Shown here in pieces: positions 50,197-57,494 of a stretch of 64,000 nucleotides of DNA; the first letter of the stretch is position 1, and each line of letters starts with the position of its first letter. The notes under the pieces were generated by a model. That model did not search any database. It had not been told where the DNA came from and saw only the letters and a program-made list of their open reading frames with translations. Made by a program: the position numbers and the translations under genes. The DNA is taken from the NCBI GenBank assembly GCA_963662645.2, contig OY759762.1, forward strand, positions 930,001-994,000, read 5' to 3'. This DNA is from Aldehydirespirator sp963662645 (lineage in GTDB: Bacteria; Actinomycetota; Acidimicrobiia; Acidimicrobiales; Aldehydirespiratoraceae).

Positions 50197-51900
50197 ATGC
50201 CGTTTCCGACCGACTTGGAGATCGCCTCCCAGGCCAACCTGAAGCCTCTTGGAGAGATCGCCGCCGACGCCGGAATCCCGGCGGAGATGCTGGAGCCCTA
50301 CGGCGCGGGCGCCGCGAAGGTGAGCCTCGACGCGGTCGCGGCCATGGCCGACGCCGGCCGGCCCCGGGCCCGCTACGTGGTGGTGTCGGCCATAACCCCC
50401 ACCCCGCTCGGCGAGGGCAAGACCACCACCACCGTGGGTCTCGGCCAGGCCTTCCAGCACATAGGGCGCAGCGCCACCATCGCCATCCGCCAGCCGTCGA
50501 TGGGCCCCACCTTCGGGATCAAGGGCGGCGCCGCGGGGGGCGGCTACAGCCAGGTGGTCCCGATGGAGTTGTTCAACCTCCATCTCACCGGCGACATGCA
50601 CGCCGTGACCGCGGCCCACAACCTGTGCTCGGCGATGGTCGACGCCCATCTGTACCACGGCAACGAGCTGGGCCTCGACATTCACAACATCACCTGGCGG
50701 CGGGTGCTCGACGTGAACGACCGGGCGCTGCGGAACATCACGCTGGGTCTGGGCGGGCGGCTCGACGGCGTGCCCCGGGAGTCCGGCTTCGACATCACGG
50801 CCGCGTCGGAGGTCATGGCCGCGCTGGCCCTGTGCACTGGGTTGCACGACCTGCGGGCCCGGCTGGGCCGCATCGTGGTCGGCTACACCAAGGCCGGCAC
50901 GCCGGTAACCGCGGAGGAGATCGGGGTGGCCGGGTCGATGGCCGTGATCCTGCGGGAGGCCATCAAGCCGAACCTGATGCAAACCCTGGAGAACACACCG
51001 GCGCTGGTGCACACCGGGCCGTTCGGCAACATCGCCACCGGCAACTCCTCGATCGTGGCCGACCAGGTGGGCATCCGAACCTCGGACTTCCTGCTCACCG
51101 AGGCGGGCTTCGGCGCCGACATGGGCGCCGAGCGGTTCTTCAACATCAAGTGCCGCTACTCGGGGATCGCTCCCGACGCGGCGGTGCTGGTGGCGACGGT
51201 GCGGGGCCTGAAGGCCCACTCGGGCAACCACCGGATCGTGGCCGGCCGTCCGCTGCCCGAGGCGATCCTGGCCGAGAACCCCGACGAGGTCCACGCGGGC
51301 GGCGACAACCTGCGCAAGCAGCTTGAGAACATGCGCATCCACGGCTGCACGCCGGTGGTGGCCATCAATGTGTTTCCCGAGGACCACGCGGCCGACGTGG
51401 CCGCCATCGGCGAGATCGCGGCCGAGTACAACGCTCGCTCGGCGGTCACCACCCACTTCGCCGACGGCGGGCGGGGTGCGGCGGCGCTGGCCGAGGCCGT
51501 GGCCGAGGCGGCCGAGGAGCCCAGCGACTTCGCGGTGCTGTACCCCGACGAGGCGTCGCTGAAGTCCAAGATCGAGACGGTGGCCACCCGGGTGTACGGC
51601 GCCGACGGTGTCGAGTACTCCAGCACCGCCGACAAGCAGCTCGCCACCTACACCGAGGCCGGATTCGGGAACCTGCCGGTGTGCATAGCCAAGACCCACC
51701 TGTCGATCTCGTCGGACCCGACGCTGAAGGGCGCCCCGACCGGCTGGACGCTGCCGGTGCGCGAGGTGCGGGCATCGGTGGGCGCCGGTTTCGTGTACCC
51801 GATCTGCGGCGACATGCGCACCATGCCGGGCCTCGGCCGGGTGCCGGCCGCCATGGGGATCGACATCGACGCCGACGGCAACATCGTCGGCCTCAGTTGA
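50197..51900 (+). CDS. fhs: formate-tetrahydrofolate ligase
   Basis: A 567-residue enzyme with the P-loop TPTPLGEGKTTTTVGLGQAF, RQPSMGPTFGIKGGAAGGGY, LTGDMHAVTAAHNLCSAMVD, TWRRVLDVNDRALRNI, AGFGADMGAERFFNIKCRY and the C-terminal GAGFVYPICGDMRTMPGLGR. It interconverts formate, ATP and tetrahydrofolate with 10-formyl-tetrahydrofolate. Next to a demethylating dehydrogenase and a formate dehydrogenase it would run towards formate and ATP. AAAGGAAGG lies about 7 nt before the ATG at 50197. It is divergent from the dehydrogenase operon across a 208-nt region with the palindromic operators and is followed by the MetF-like gene. Confidence 0.95.
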   Translation: MPFPTDLEIASQANLKPLGEIAADAGIPAEMLEPYGAGAAKVSLDAVAAMADAGRPRARYVVVSAITPTPLGEGKTTTTVGLGQAFQHIGRSATIAIRQPSMGPTFGIKGGAAGGGYSQVVPMELFNLHLTGDMHAVTAAHNLCSAMVDAHLYHGNELGLDIHNITWRRVLDVNDRALRNITLGLGGRLDGVPRESGFDITAASEVMAALALCTGLHDLRARLGRIVVGYTKAGTPVTAEEIGVAGSMAVILREAIKPNLMQTLENTPALVHTGPFGNIATGNSSIVADQVGIRTSDFLLTEAGFGADMGAERFFNIKCRYSGIAPDAAVLVATVRGLKAHSGNHRIVAGRPLPEAILAENPDEVHAGGDNLRKQLENMRIHGCTPVVAINVFPEDHAADVAAIGEIAAEYNARSAVTTHFADGGRGAAALAEAVAEAAEEPSDFAVLYPDEASLKSKIETVATRVYGADGVEYSSTADKQLATYTEAGFGNLPVCIAKTHLSISSDPTLKGAPTGWTLPVREVRASVGAGFVYPICGDMRTMPGLGRVPAAMGIDIDADGNIVGLS

Positions 51901-51926
51901 GTCCGCAGGCGACGAGGGCGACGAGC

Positions 51927-52811
51927 ATGCCGACCAAGATGATCTCGAGGCTCCGGCGCGGCCCGCTGGCTGCGGAGGACCTCGCGGCCCGGCACTACCG
52001 GCTGAGGCTCATCAGGCATCTGACCTTTGAAGTCATACCGCTCAAGAGCCTCGATGCGGCGATCGACGCGCTCCCCGCCGGTTCTCGAGTCTCGGTGACC
52101 GCGTCGCCCGTGAAGGGCCAGGATGCCACTTGCGAGATAACCGAGCGGTTGATGGAGTTGGGCCATGAAGCGATCCCGCATGTCTCGGCCCGGCTGGTGG
52201 CCGATCGAGCGCGGGTCTCCAAGCTGGCCAGCTGGTTCCGGTCGTCCGGGGTGTCGACGATGTTCCTGGTGGGCGGCGATGTGGAGTCTCCCGGTGCCTA
52301 TGCGGACGCCGCCTCGTTCCTGCGGGACCTGCTCGAGTGCGACCACGGGCTGACCACGATCGGCGTGACCGCCTACCCGCACGGCCACCCGCTGATCGCT
52401 GAGGACGTGCTCCATGAGGCCCTGCACGCCAAGCAGGCGCTGCTGGCCGATGCGGGCATCGAGGGCTACTGCAGCACGCAGATGTGCTTCGACCCGGACC
52501 GCATCGAGGCCTGGCTGCGCGACGAGCGGGCCGCGGGGCTGACGCTGCCGGTCCACTTGGGCGTCTCCGGTGTGGTGGATCGCACCAAGCTGCTCACCAT
52601 GGGGGCCCGCCTGGGTGTCGGGCCCTCGCTGCGGTATCTCCGCAAGAACCGGGCCGCCATCACAAAGCTGATGACCTCACCCCACTACGACCCCGACCAC
52701 ATCCTGATGGCCCTGAGCCCGTCGTTGGACGATCTCGGCGTGACCGGCCTGCACGTGTTCACCTTCAACCAGGTCGCCGCCACCGTCACCTGGCAGTCCT
52801 CCCACCGCTAA
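51927..52811 (+). CDS. methylenetetrahydrofolate reductase-like protein
   Basis: A 294-residue TIM-barrel protein of the MetF-like family: FEVIPLKSLDAAIDALPAGS (the active-site glutamate region), EAIPHVSARLVADRARVSKL, STMFLVGGDVESPGAYADAA, TTIGVTAYPHGHPLIAED, YCSTQMCFDPDRIEAWLRDE and LPVHLGVSGVVDRTKLLTMG. It has FAD and folate pocket features but is diverged from canonical MetF, and similar proteins cluster with C1 genes in bacteria degrading methylated amines. It may reduce methylene-tetrahydrofolate or bind it for another use. It starts 26 nt after the fhs stop, so they form one operon. ATG 51939 is an alternative start. Confidence 0.8.
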   Translation: MPTKMISRLRRGPLAAEDLAARHYRLRLIRHLTFEVIPLKSLDAAIDALPAGSRVSVTASPVKGQDATCEITERLMELGHEAIPHVSARLVADRARVSKLASWFRSSGVSTMFLVGGDVESPGAYADAASFLRDLLECDHGLTTIGVTAYPHGHPLIAEDVLHEALHAKQALLADAGIEGYCSTQMCFDPDRIEAWLRDERAAGLTLPVHLGVSGVVDRTKLLTMGARLGVGPSLRYLRKNRAAITKLMTSPHYDPDHILMALSPSLDDLGVTGLHVFTFNQVAATVTWQSSHR

Positions 52812-52890
52812 CGTCGCTCTTGCCTGAGCCACAGAGCCTGTTTTTGATCGAAATTTACGTAGTTATCACCATATAATGTAAATAACTAAG

Positions 52891-53808
52891 TCAATTTGGG
52901 ACGGCAAGGCCGCAGGCGGTGGCAACCTGGTCGCACAGGGTGCTGGGACGGTTCTTGTAGTCGCCCCATGTGAAGCTCAGCACCGTCCAGCCCTCAACGG
53001 TCAGGGCATTCCGCCGTCGAGGATCGGCTACGAACGACTCATGATTGAGGTGATATCGGACGCTATCGAGTTCGATGGCTACTCGATGAACGGGGTACGC
53101 GAGGTCAACCTGGGCAAGCAAAGAGCCGTCCGAGCCGTTGATCCGGTACTCGAGGCGAGGTCGAGCAAGGCCGGAATCAACGAGAAGTTCCTCCACCATC
53201 CGGCTCCACTCGCTGAGGGGAACGGGATCGTCGCTGAGGCGTTCCGCGAGAACGTCCCGCAGCGCCGAGCAGCCGTTCCGCCCACGACGTAGGTGCAACG
53301 CCAGCACGCCATGGAGATCCGACGGTCGAAGCCGCCTGTCCCGCAGGACAGCGTCAATCGCAGCAATCAACTCCCTGCGGGTGACGACTGAGGCCAAGTC
53401 GAGAATCGTCCTGGCAAGGCCCGTGCATGGAACGCCCTGTCGCTCAGTCGGCTTGGCCAGGCTCAGTTGGCTCGACTGGTGCAGGACTACGCCTGCCATC
53501 GAGGGAAGTCTTCCCTTGGAGACCGTCAACTCGATCGGGCCGAGCTTGAACCCGTCGATGCCGTGCACGGCCGCCGCTGACCGGTGGCTGGCAATCCCCT
53601 TGTGGGCCAGGCACGCTGCGAGCAGCCTCGACAGCGGAGTGGGGGATACAGCCGTGTGTCGATACAGTCCCCGCGCCACCCGTACCCACCGCCCCGTTGC
53701 CAGGCGGTGATCGATTTGCCGCTTCGTCATGCCGTCTTCAACGGCCTGGGCGCGGGTGACCAGCCCATGCTGCCGCCTCATCCGCCTGACCACCCGCTCC
53801 TCGCCCAT
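52891..53808 (-). CDS. AbiEi-type N-terminal domain fused to DUF559 nuclease-like domain
   Basis: A 305-residue protein. Residues 1-110 form a winged-helix AbiEi antitoxin-like domain (GLVTRAQAVEDGMTKRQIDH, then RLATGRWVRVARGLYRH). The C-terminal 90 residues are DUF559/Vsr-like: VDLAYPVHRVAIELDSVRYH, LNHESFVADPRRRNALTVEG and WTVLSFTWGDY, with the D-x-(n)-E-x-D pattern of a PD-(D/E)xK fold. The architecture is common in actinobacteria, and its target is unknown. The ATG at 53808 has GGGAG 6 nt ahead, and an ATG at 53814 is also possible. The flanks are AT-rich, no AbiEii toxin is present, and the gene is probably acquired. Confidence 0.8.
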   Translation of the reverse strand: MGEERVVRRMRRQHGLVTRAQAVEDGMTKRQIDHRLATGRWVRVARGLYRHTAVSPTPLSRLLAACLAHKGIASHRSAAAVHGIDGFKLGPIELTVSKGRLPSMAGVVLHQSSQLSLAKPTERQGVPCTGLARTILDLASVVTRRELIAAIDAVLRDRRLRPSDLHGVLALHLRRGRNGCSALRDVLAERLSDDPVPLSEWSRMVEELLVDSGLARPRLEYRINGSDGSLLAQVDLAYPVHRVAIELDSVRYHLNHESFVADPRRRNALTVEGWTVLSFTWGDYKNRPSTLCDQVATACGLAVPN

Positions 53809-53852
53809 CGTCATCTCCCATCTCCGAACTATGTTGAGTTGGTAACACTGAC

Positions 53853-53881
53853 TTGACATAGTATATATTGAAAAATATGCT
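53853..53881 (+). promoter_or_regulatory. sigma70-like promoter ahead of rmuC
   Basis: TTGACA at 53853-53858 and TATGCT at 53876-53881 are separated by 17 nt, in the AT-rich gap between the divergent DUF559 gene and rmuC. The region is unusually AT-rich for this genome. Confidence 0.5.
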
Positions 53882-53970
53882 TGAGGGCCGGATGGGGCTG
53901 AGGTCACTCGCAGGGGCGAACCAGCGGGGCATCGCCGGCGATGTCACAGGGGGGAGGTACTTTCGAGGAC

Positions 53971-55386
53971 ATGGAACAAGCAGCAGTGATGACGGCGGCG
54001 ATCGTGGTCCTTGCGGCCGTGGCCTTGGTGGTCGTGGGGGTGCCGCTCCTGCGGCGGAGGCGTCCGGCGGGAGGTGGGAGCGAACTCACTCGTGTCGAGG
54101 TCCAGCTGAATGAACGTGAGCGAGAGTTGGGGCAGGCCCGCGACGAGCGTGACGAAGCCAGGCGGGAACGCGACTCGGCCCGCCGGGAGCTGGCCGAGGC
54201 CCAGCAGGAGCTCGCCGCCGTCAAGGCGGACCACAACGCTCGCACCGAGGAGTTGGACACAGCCCGCGAGCAGCTCGACAACAAGTTCAAGGGGTTGGCC
54301 GCTGGGGTCCTCAAAGAAAATACGGAGACCCTGCTGCGGCAGGCCAAGGAGCAGTTCGACAGCCAGCGGCAACTCAGCGCGGCCGAACTCGAGCAGCGCA
54401 AGGAGGCCATCGACAATCTCGTGGCACCGATCCGGGAGGGACTAACGAAGCTGGACGCGCACGCCGACGAGATCGAGAAGAAGCGGATCGGCGCCTATGA
54501 GCAGTTGACATCCCAGGTCGCTTCCCTGCAGAGAGTCGCCGGGAGTCTCAGCGAGGCGCTGCGGTCGCCGAACATCCGGGGCCAGTGGGCCGAGCAGGAG
54601 CTGGGGAACATACTGGAGCTCTCGGGCCTGCAGCAGCACACCAGCTACTACCCGCAGCACACCGTGCCGGTGCCTGGCAGCGCTGTGCGGCCCGACGCGG
54701 TCGTGAGGGTGCCGGGAGGCGTCAGGGTCGTCATCGACGCGAAGGCTCCGCTGGAGAACTACCTGAAGGCCCATGAGGCCGACGACGACAGCCAGGAACT
54801 CGCTCACCTGACCAGCCACGCGACCGCCATCTCGAAGCACGCCAAGGACCTCGGCGGACGGGACTATGACGATGCCGTGGTCGGGTCTCCCGACTTCGTG
54901 CTGATGTTCGTGCCCGCCGACCCGATCCTCGACGCGGCCATGAAAGTGCAGCCGACTCTTTGGGAGCGGGCCTGGCGCGAGCACAGGGTCCTCATTGCCA
55001 CGCCCGGGCTGCTGCTGGCGTTCCTTCGGACGGTTGCGCTGGCCTGGCAGCAGCAGGACATGCAGGAGAACGCTCAGGAGATCGCGGACCTCGGCAAGGA
55101 GCTCTACGACCGGCTGAGGGTCTTCGCCGGGCACATCGACGACATGGGCGCCGGCCTCGAGAGGGCGCGGGCGGCGTACAACCGAGGCGTCGGCTCCCTC
55201 GAGGGTCGAGTGCTGCCCCAGGCACGGCGCTTCGAGAAGCTGGGCGCGGTGTCCGACGCCAAGCGCATACCCGAACTGGGTCCCGTGGAGGACACCGTCC
55301 GCACCGTGAGTGGACTGCTAGCCGACCCCATGACAGAGGCTGACACGCAGCCCGGCAGCGTGGTTCCCCACAAGCGCAGCGCCTAG
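53971..55386 (+). CDS. rmuC: DNA recombination protein RmuC homologue
   Basis: A 471-residue protein. An N-terminal membrane helix (VMTAAIVVLAAVALVVVGVP) is followed by basic residues and then a long charged coiled coil (residues 40-160). The RmuC nuclease-like domain follows: SLSEALRSPNIRGQWAEQEL, GNILELSGLQQHTSYYPQ, RPDAVVRVPGGVRVVIDAKA, PLENYLKAH and LMFVPADPILDAAMK. The Asp/Ala-Lys of VVIDAKAPLE matches the PD-(D/E)xK site. RmuC limits inversions between repeats in E. coli, interesting in a genome so rich in repeats. The ATG at 53971 is chosen because the membrane helix begins there. An ATG at 53941 is also in frame. Confidence 0.9.
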   Translation: MEQAAVMTAAIVVLAAVALVVVGVPLLRRRRPAGGGSELTRVEVQLNERERELGQARDERDEARRERDSARRELAEAQQELAAVKADHNARTEELDTAREQLDNKFKGLAAGVLKENTETLLRQAKEQFDSQRQLSAAELEQRKEAIDNLVAPIREGLTKLDAHADEIEKKRIGAYEQLTSQVASLQRVAGSLSEALRSPNIRGQWAEQELGNILELSGLQQHTSYYPQHTVPVPGSAVRPDAVVRVPGGVRVVIDAKAPLENYLKAHEADDDSQELAHLTSHATAISKHAKDLGGRDYDDAVVGSPDFVLMFVPADPILDAAMKVQPTLWERAWREHRVLIATPGLLLAFLRTVALAWQQQDMQENAQEIADLGKELYDRLRVFAGHIDDMGAGLERARAAYNRGVGSLEGRVLPQARRFEKLGAVSDAKRIPELGPVEDTVRTVSGLLADPMTEADTQPGSVVPHKRSA

Positions 55387-55443
55387 AGATCAGGCTGCAT
55401 GGACCCTTGACTGCCTCCATCCGAGCTATGGCAGAATGGGGTT

Positions 55444-56199
55444 GTGACTAGGTCGGATCGGGGGTGGCCGGCGATTGAGCCGGTGCTGGATGATCCCGTC
55501 GCGGAGCGGGCTCGGCTGCTGGACGACCTGGCCACCTCGTACCGGCTGTTCGGGGCGCTTCGGTGGGGCGAGCTTGGCGACGGCCACATCACCTGTCGCG
55601 ACACCGAGCAGTCAGACCACATGTGGCTGCTCCGCTACCGGGTCCCCTTCGAGCGGGCCCGGTCCACAGACATGGTGCTGGTCGCACCCGACGGCAGCGC
55701 CACCGACCAGGACGGTCGGCCCGTCCGAGTCAACAACACCGCCTACCACATCCACCACCCCATCCACGAGGCCCGGCCCGACGTCACCGCGGCCGCGCAC
55801 GTGCACACCGCCTGGGGCACCCCGTTCGCGGCCGAGCGGCGCATGATCGAGCCCATCACCCAGGAATCGACGCTGTTCTTCGAGGATCACGCCCTCTTCG
55901 ACGACGAAGAGGTCCAGATCCTCTCCTGCGACGGCGGCAAGCGCATCGCCGTCGCCCTCGGCGACTGCCGGGCCGTGATCCTGGCCAACCACGGCCTGCT
56001 CACTGTCGGCTCCAGCCCAGCCGACGCCGTCGGCTGGTTCGTGCTGATGGAACGCGTCGCCGAGGTGCAGATGAAGGCCCGCCGCGGGCTGCCCGTGTCA
56101 GCCGAGGCCGCCCGGGCCGCCCGCGGCGACATCGTGGAGGGCGACTACGGCTGGGACCTTTTCAACTGGGCCATCCGCCGCCACCTCAACGTCCCGTAG
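55444..56199 (+). CDS. class II aldolase/adducin family protein
   Basis: A 251-residue zinc-dependent class II aldolase fold: LDDLATSYRLFGALRWGELG, DGHITCRDTEQSDHMWLLRY, AAHVHTAWGTPFAAERRMIE (zinc histidines HVH) and AVILANHGLLTVGSSPADAV (third histidine). The family includes fuculose-phosphate aldolase, ribulose-phosphate epimerases and the eukaryotic adducin head, so the substrate cannot be named. The GTG at 55444 is the family start. It converges on folD, and 57 nt lie between the two stops, where a decayed copy of the folD end is found. Confidence 0.84.
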   Translation: MTRSDRGWPAIEPVLDDPVAERARLLDDLATSYRLFGALRWGELGDGHITCRDTEQSDHMWLLRYRVPFERARSTDMVLVAPDGSATDQDGRPVRVNNTAYHIHHPIHEARPDVTAAAHVHTAWGTPFAAERRMIEPITQESTLFFEDHALFDDEEVQILSCDGGKRIAVALGDCRAVILANHGLLTVGSSPADAVGWFVLMERVAEVQMKARRGLPVSAEAARAARGDIVEGDYGWDLFNWAIRRHLNVP

Positions 56200-56206
56200 G
56201 CGAGCC

Positions 56207-56279
56207 GGCCCAGTCCGGGAACGCTCCCAGCCAGGCCCAAGCCCAAGTCGGCAGCCCTAGTCGGGGAACGCCCCTAGCA
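56207..56279 (-). repeat. imperfect copy of the folD 3' end
   Basis: Just past the folD stop, at about 56207-56231, the minus strand reads GGGAGCGTTCCCGGACTGGG. It is a mutated copy of folD's last codons GGGGCGTTCCCCGACTAG (56257-56276), offset by about 48 nt. Both encode LGAFPD, without a stop in the copy. Confidence 0.6.
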
Positions 56280-57141
56280 TCCGGGCTGCGGCCAGGGTGT
56301 TCTGCAGCAGGCAGGCGATGGTCATGGGGCCGGTGCCGCCCGGCATGGGGGTCACGGCGCCGGCCACCTCCTGCACCGCCTCGAAGTCCACATCGCCGAC
56401 GATGCCCTCGGCCGTGCGCGAGATCCCCACATCGATCACAGCCGCGCCCGGCTGCACGAAGTCGGCGGTCACCAAACGGGCCATGCCGGCCGCGGCCACG
56501 ATGATGTCGGCCTGCCGGCACACCTCCCGCAGCTCCGGGGTGCGGCTGTGAGCCAGAGTGGGCGTGGCGTCCACCCCCTTGCGACCCAACAGCAGCACCT
56601 GGGGCAGCCCCACCAAGGTCGACCGGCCGATCACCACCGCGCTCTTGCCGGAAACCGCCACCCCGTAACGGTCCAGCAGGCGCATCACCCCCAACGGCGT
56701 GCACGGCACATGACCCCGCTGACCCCTGACCAGCCGGCCCATCGACCGGGGCGTGAGCCCGTCGACATCCTTCTCCGGCGGGATCAGCTCCAGGACCGCG
56801 TCGGCATCCAGCCCCTCCGGCAGCGGGAGCTGCACGAGGATGCCGTGCACGCCCGGATCCTCGGCCAGGCCCCCGACCACCTCCTCCACCTCTGGCTGGC
56901 TGGCGTCGGCGCCGAGCTCAACATGGCGCGACTCCATGGCGGCCTCGGCGGCCTTGCGCTGCTTGTTGCGAACATATATGCGGCTGGGCTTGTCGTCACC
57001 CACCAGCACGGTGGCCAGGCACACCCCCGGTCCGCCGGCCGCGGTGATCTCGGCATTGAGCTCGGCCACGATCTCGTCCCGAAGCCGGTTGCCGTCCATC
57101 AGCACGGCCCCACCCGCGGTCAACTCGAATTGCTCGGTCAT
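56257..57141 (-). CDS. folD: bifunctional methylene-THF dehydrogenase / methenyl-THF cyclohydrolase
   Basis: A 294-residue FolD. It has SRIYVRNKQRKAAEAAMES with the conserved tyrosine and catalytic lysine, GILVQLPLPEGLDADAVLEL, PPEKDVDGLTPRSMGRLV, PCTPLGVMRLLDRYGV, VVIGRSTLVGLPQVLLLGRK and TPMPGGTGPMTIACLLQNTL. It converts 5,10-methylene-tetrahydrofolate to 10-formyl-tetrahydrofolate with NADP. It links the methylene unit from the demethylating dehydrogenase to formate-tetrahydrofolate ligase. The usual GRSxxVGxP reads GRSTLVGLP, a mild variation. It is divergent from serA, with 353 nt between them containing a palindromic operator also found at fhs. The start is ATG 57141. Confidence 0.93.
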   Translation of the reverse strand: MTEQFELTAGGAVLMDGNRLRDEIVAELNAEITAAGGPGVCLATVLVGDDKPSRIYVRNKQRKAAEAAMESRHVELGADASQPEVEEVVGGLAEDPGVHGILVQLPLPEGLDADAVLELIPPEKDVDGLTPRSMGRLVRGQRGHVPCTPLGVMRLLDRYGVAVSGKSAVVIGRSTLVGLPQVLLLGRKGVDATPTLAHSRTPELREVCRQADIIVAAAGMARLVTADFVQPGAAVIDVGISRTAEGIVGDVDFEAVQEVAGAVTPMPGGTGPMTIACLLQNTLAAARMLGAFPD

Positions 57142-57267
57142 CCGTCCTGCCCGCTGCCCATCAACATGCGATGTCCTGTCATCTCTCCTCCTGCTACAGG
57201 CGACAAAACCGTCGGATCTTTCGTGAACCCCGGCTGACAGGCTAGAAGCCGCCGACCTACGATGAGC

Positions 57268-57303
57268 GTTCCGACATGCGGAACTGTTCCAATTCCAGTT
57301 CCG
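57268..57303. promoter_or_regulatory. palindromic operator cluster upstream of serA/folD
   Basis: GTTCCGACATGCGGAAC (57268-57284) has the form GTTCCG-N5-CGGAAC, the same as at 50094-50110. It overlaps GGAACTGTTCC (57280-57290) and is followed by AATTCCAGTTCCG, adding further half-sites. Three to five half-sites in a row suggest cooperative binding. Confidence 0.6.
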
Positions 57304-57327
57304 ACCGCGTACTATCGCCGTTCTTCA

Positions 57328-57425
57328 GAGGCCGAGCGGATGGGGCGAATCATGAGGACCTTCGCGATGCACGGATCGAGGCCGTGGCCCGCGCGGCCCG
57401 TGAGCGCAACGAACTGGGGCGGGAA
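57328..57425 (-). repeat. interspersed ~95-nt repeat, copy 4 of 4
   Basis: The minus strand has GTTCGTTGCGCTCACGGGCC, then GCGCGGGCCACGGCCTCG and, 50 nt on, CCGCTCGGCCTCT, aligning with copies 2 and 3. It ends about 70 nt before the serA start. Confidence 0.78.
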
Positions 57426-57494
57426 CCACCACGCCGCGTCGCGAGGCGGCATCGCCTGCACGTCGGGTCTCTCTGGTTCCGAGGTTGGAGCCGC

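Larger units (their letters stand above)
57142..57494. other. 353-nt divergent intergenic region folD/serA
   Basis: No gene is evident. It contains the palindromic operator cluster (57268-57303) and copy 4 of the interspersed repeat (57328-57425). A short frame in phase with serA runs through the repeat, but no start or family match supports it. I looked for a tetrahydrofolate or glycine riboswitch and saw none. Confidence 0.6.

Noticed and set aside
57142..57267. Possible tetrahydrofolate or glycine riboswitch before folD
   Set aside because: A GGAGAG-like string is present on the minus strand, but the other conserved segments and pairing of either class could not be found.
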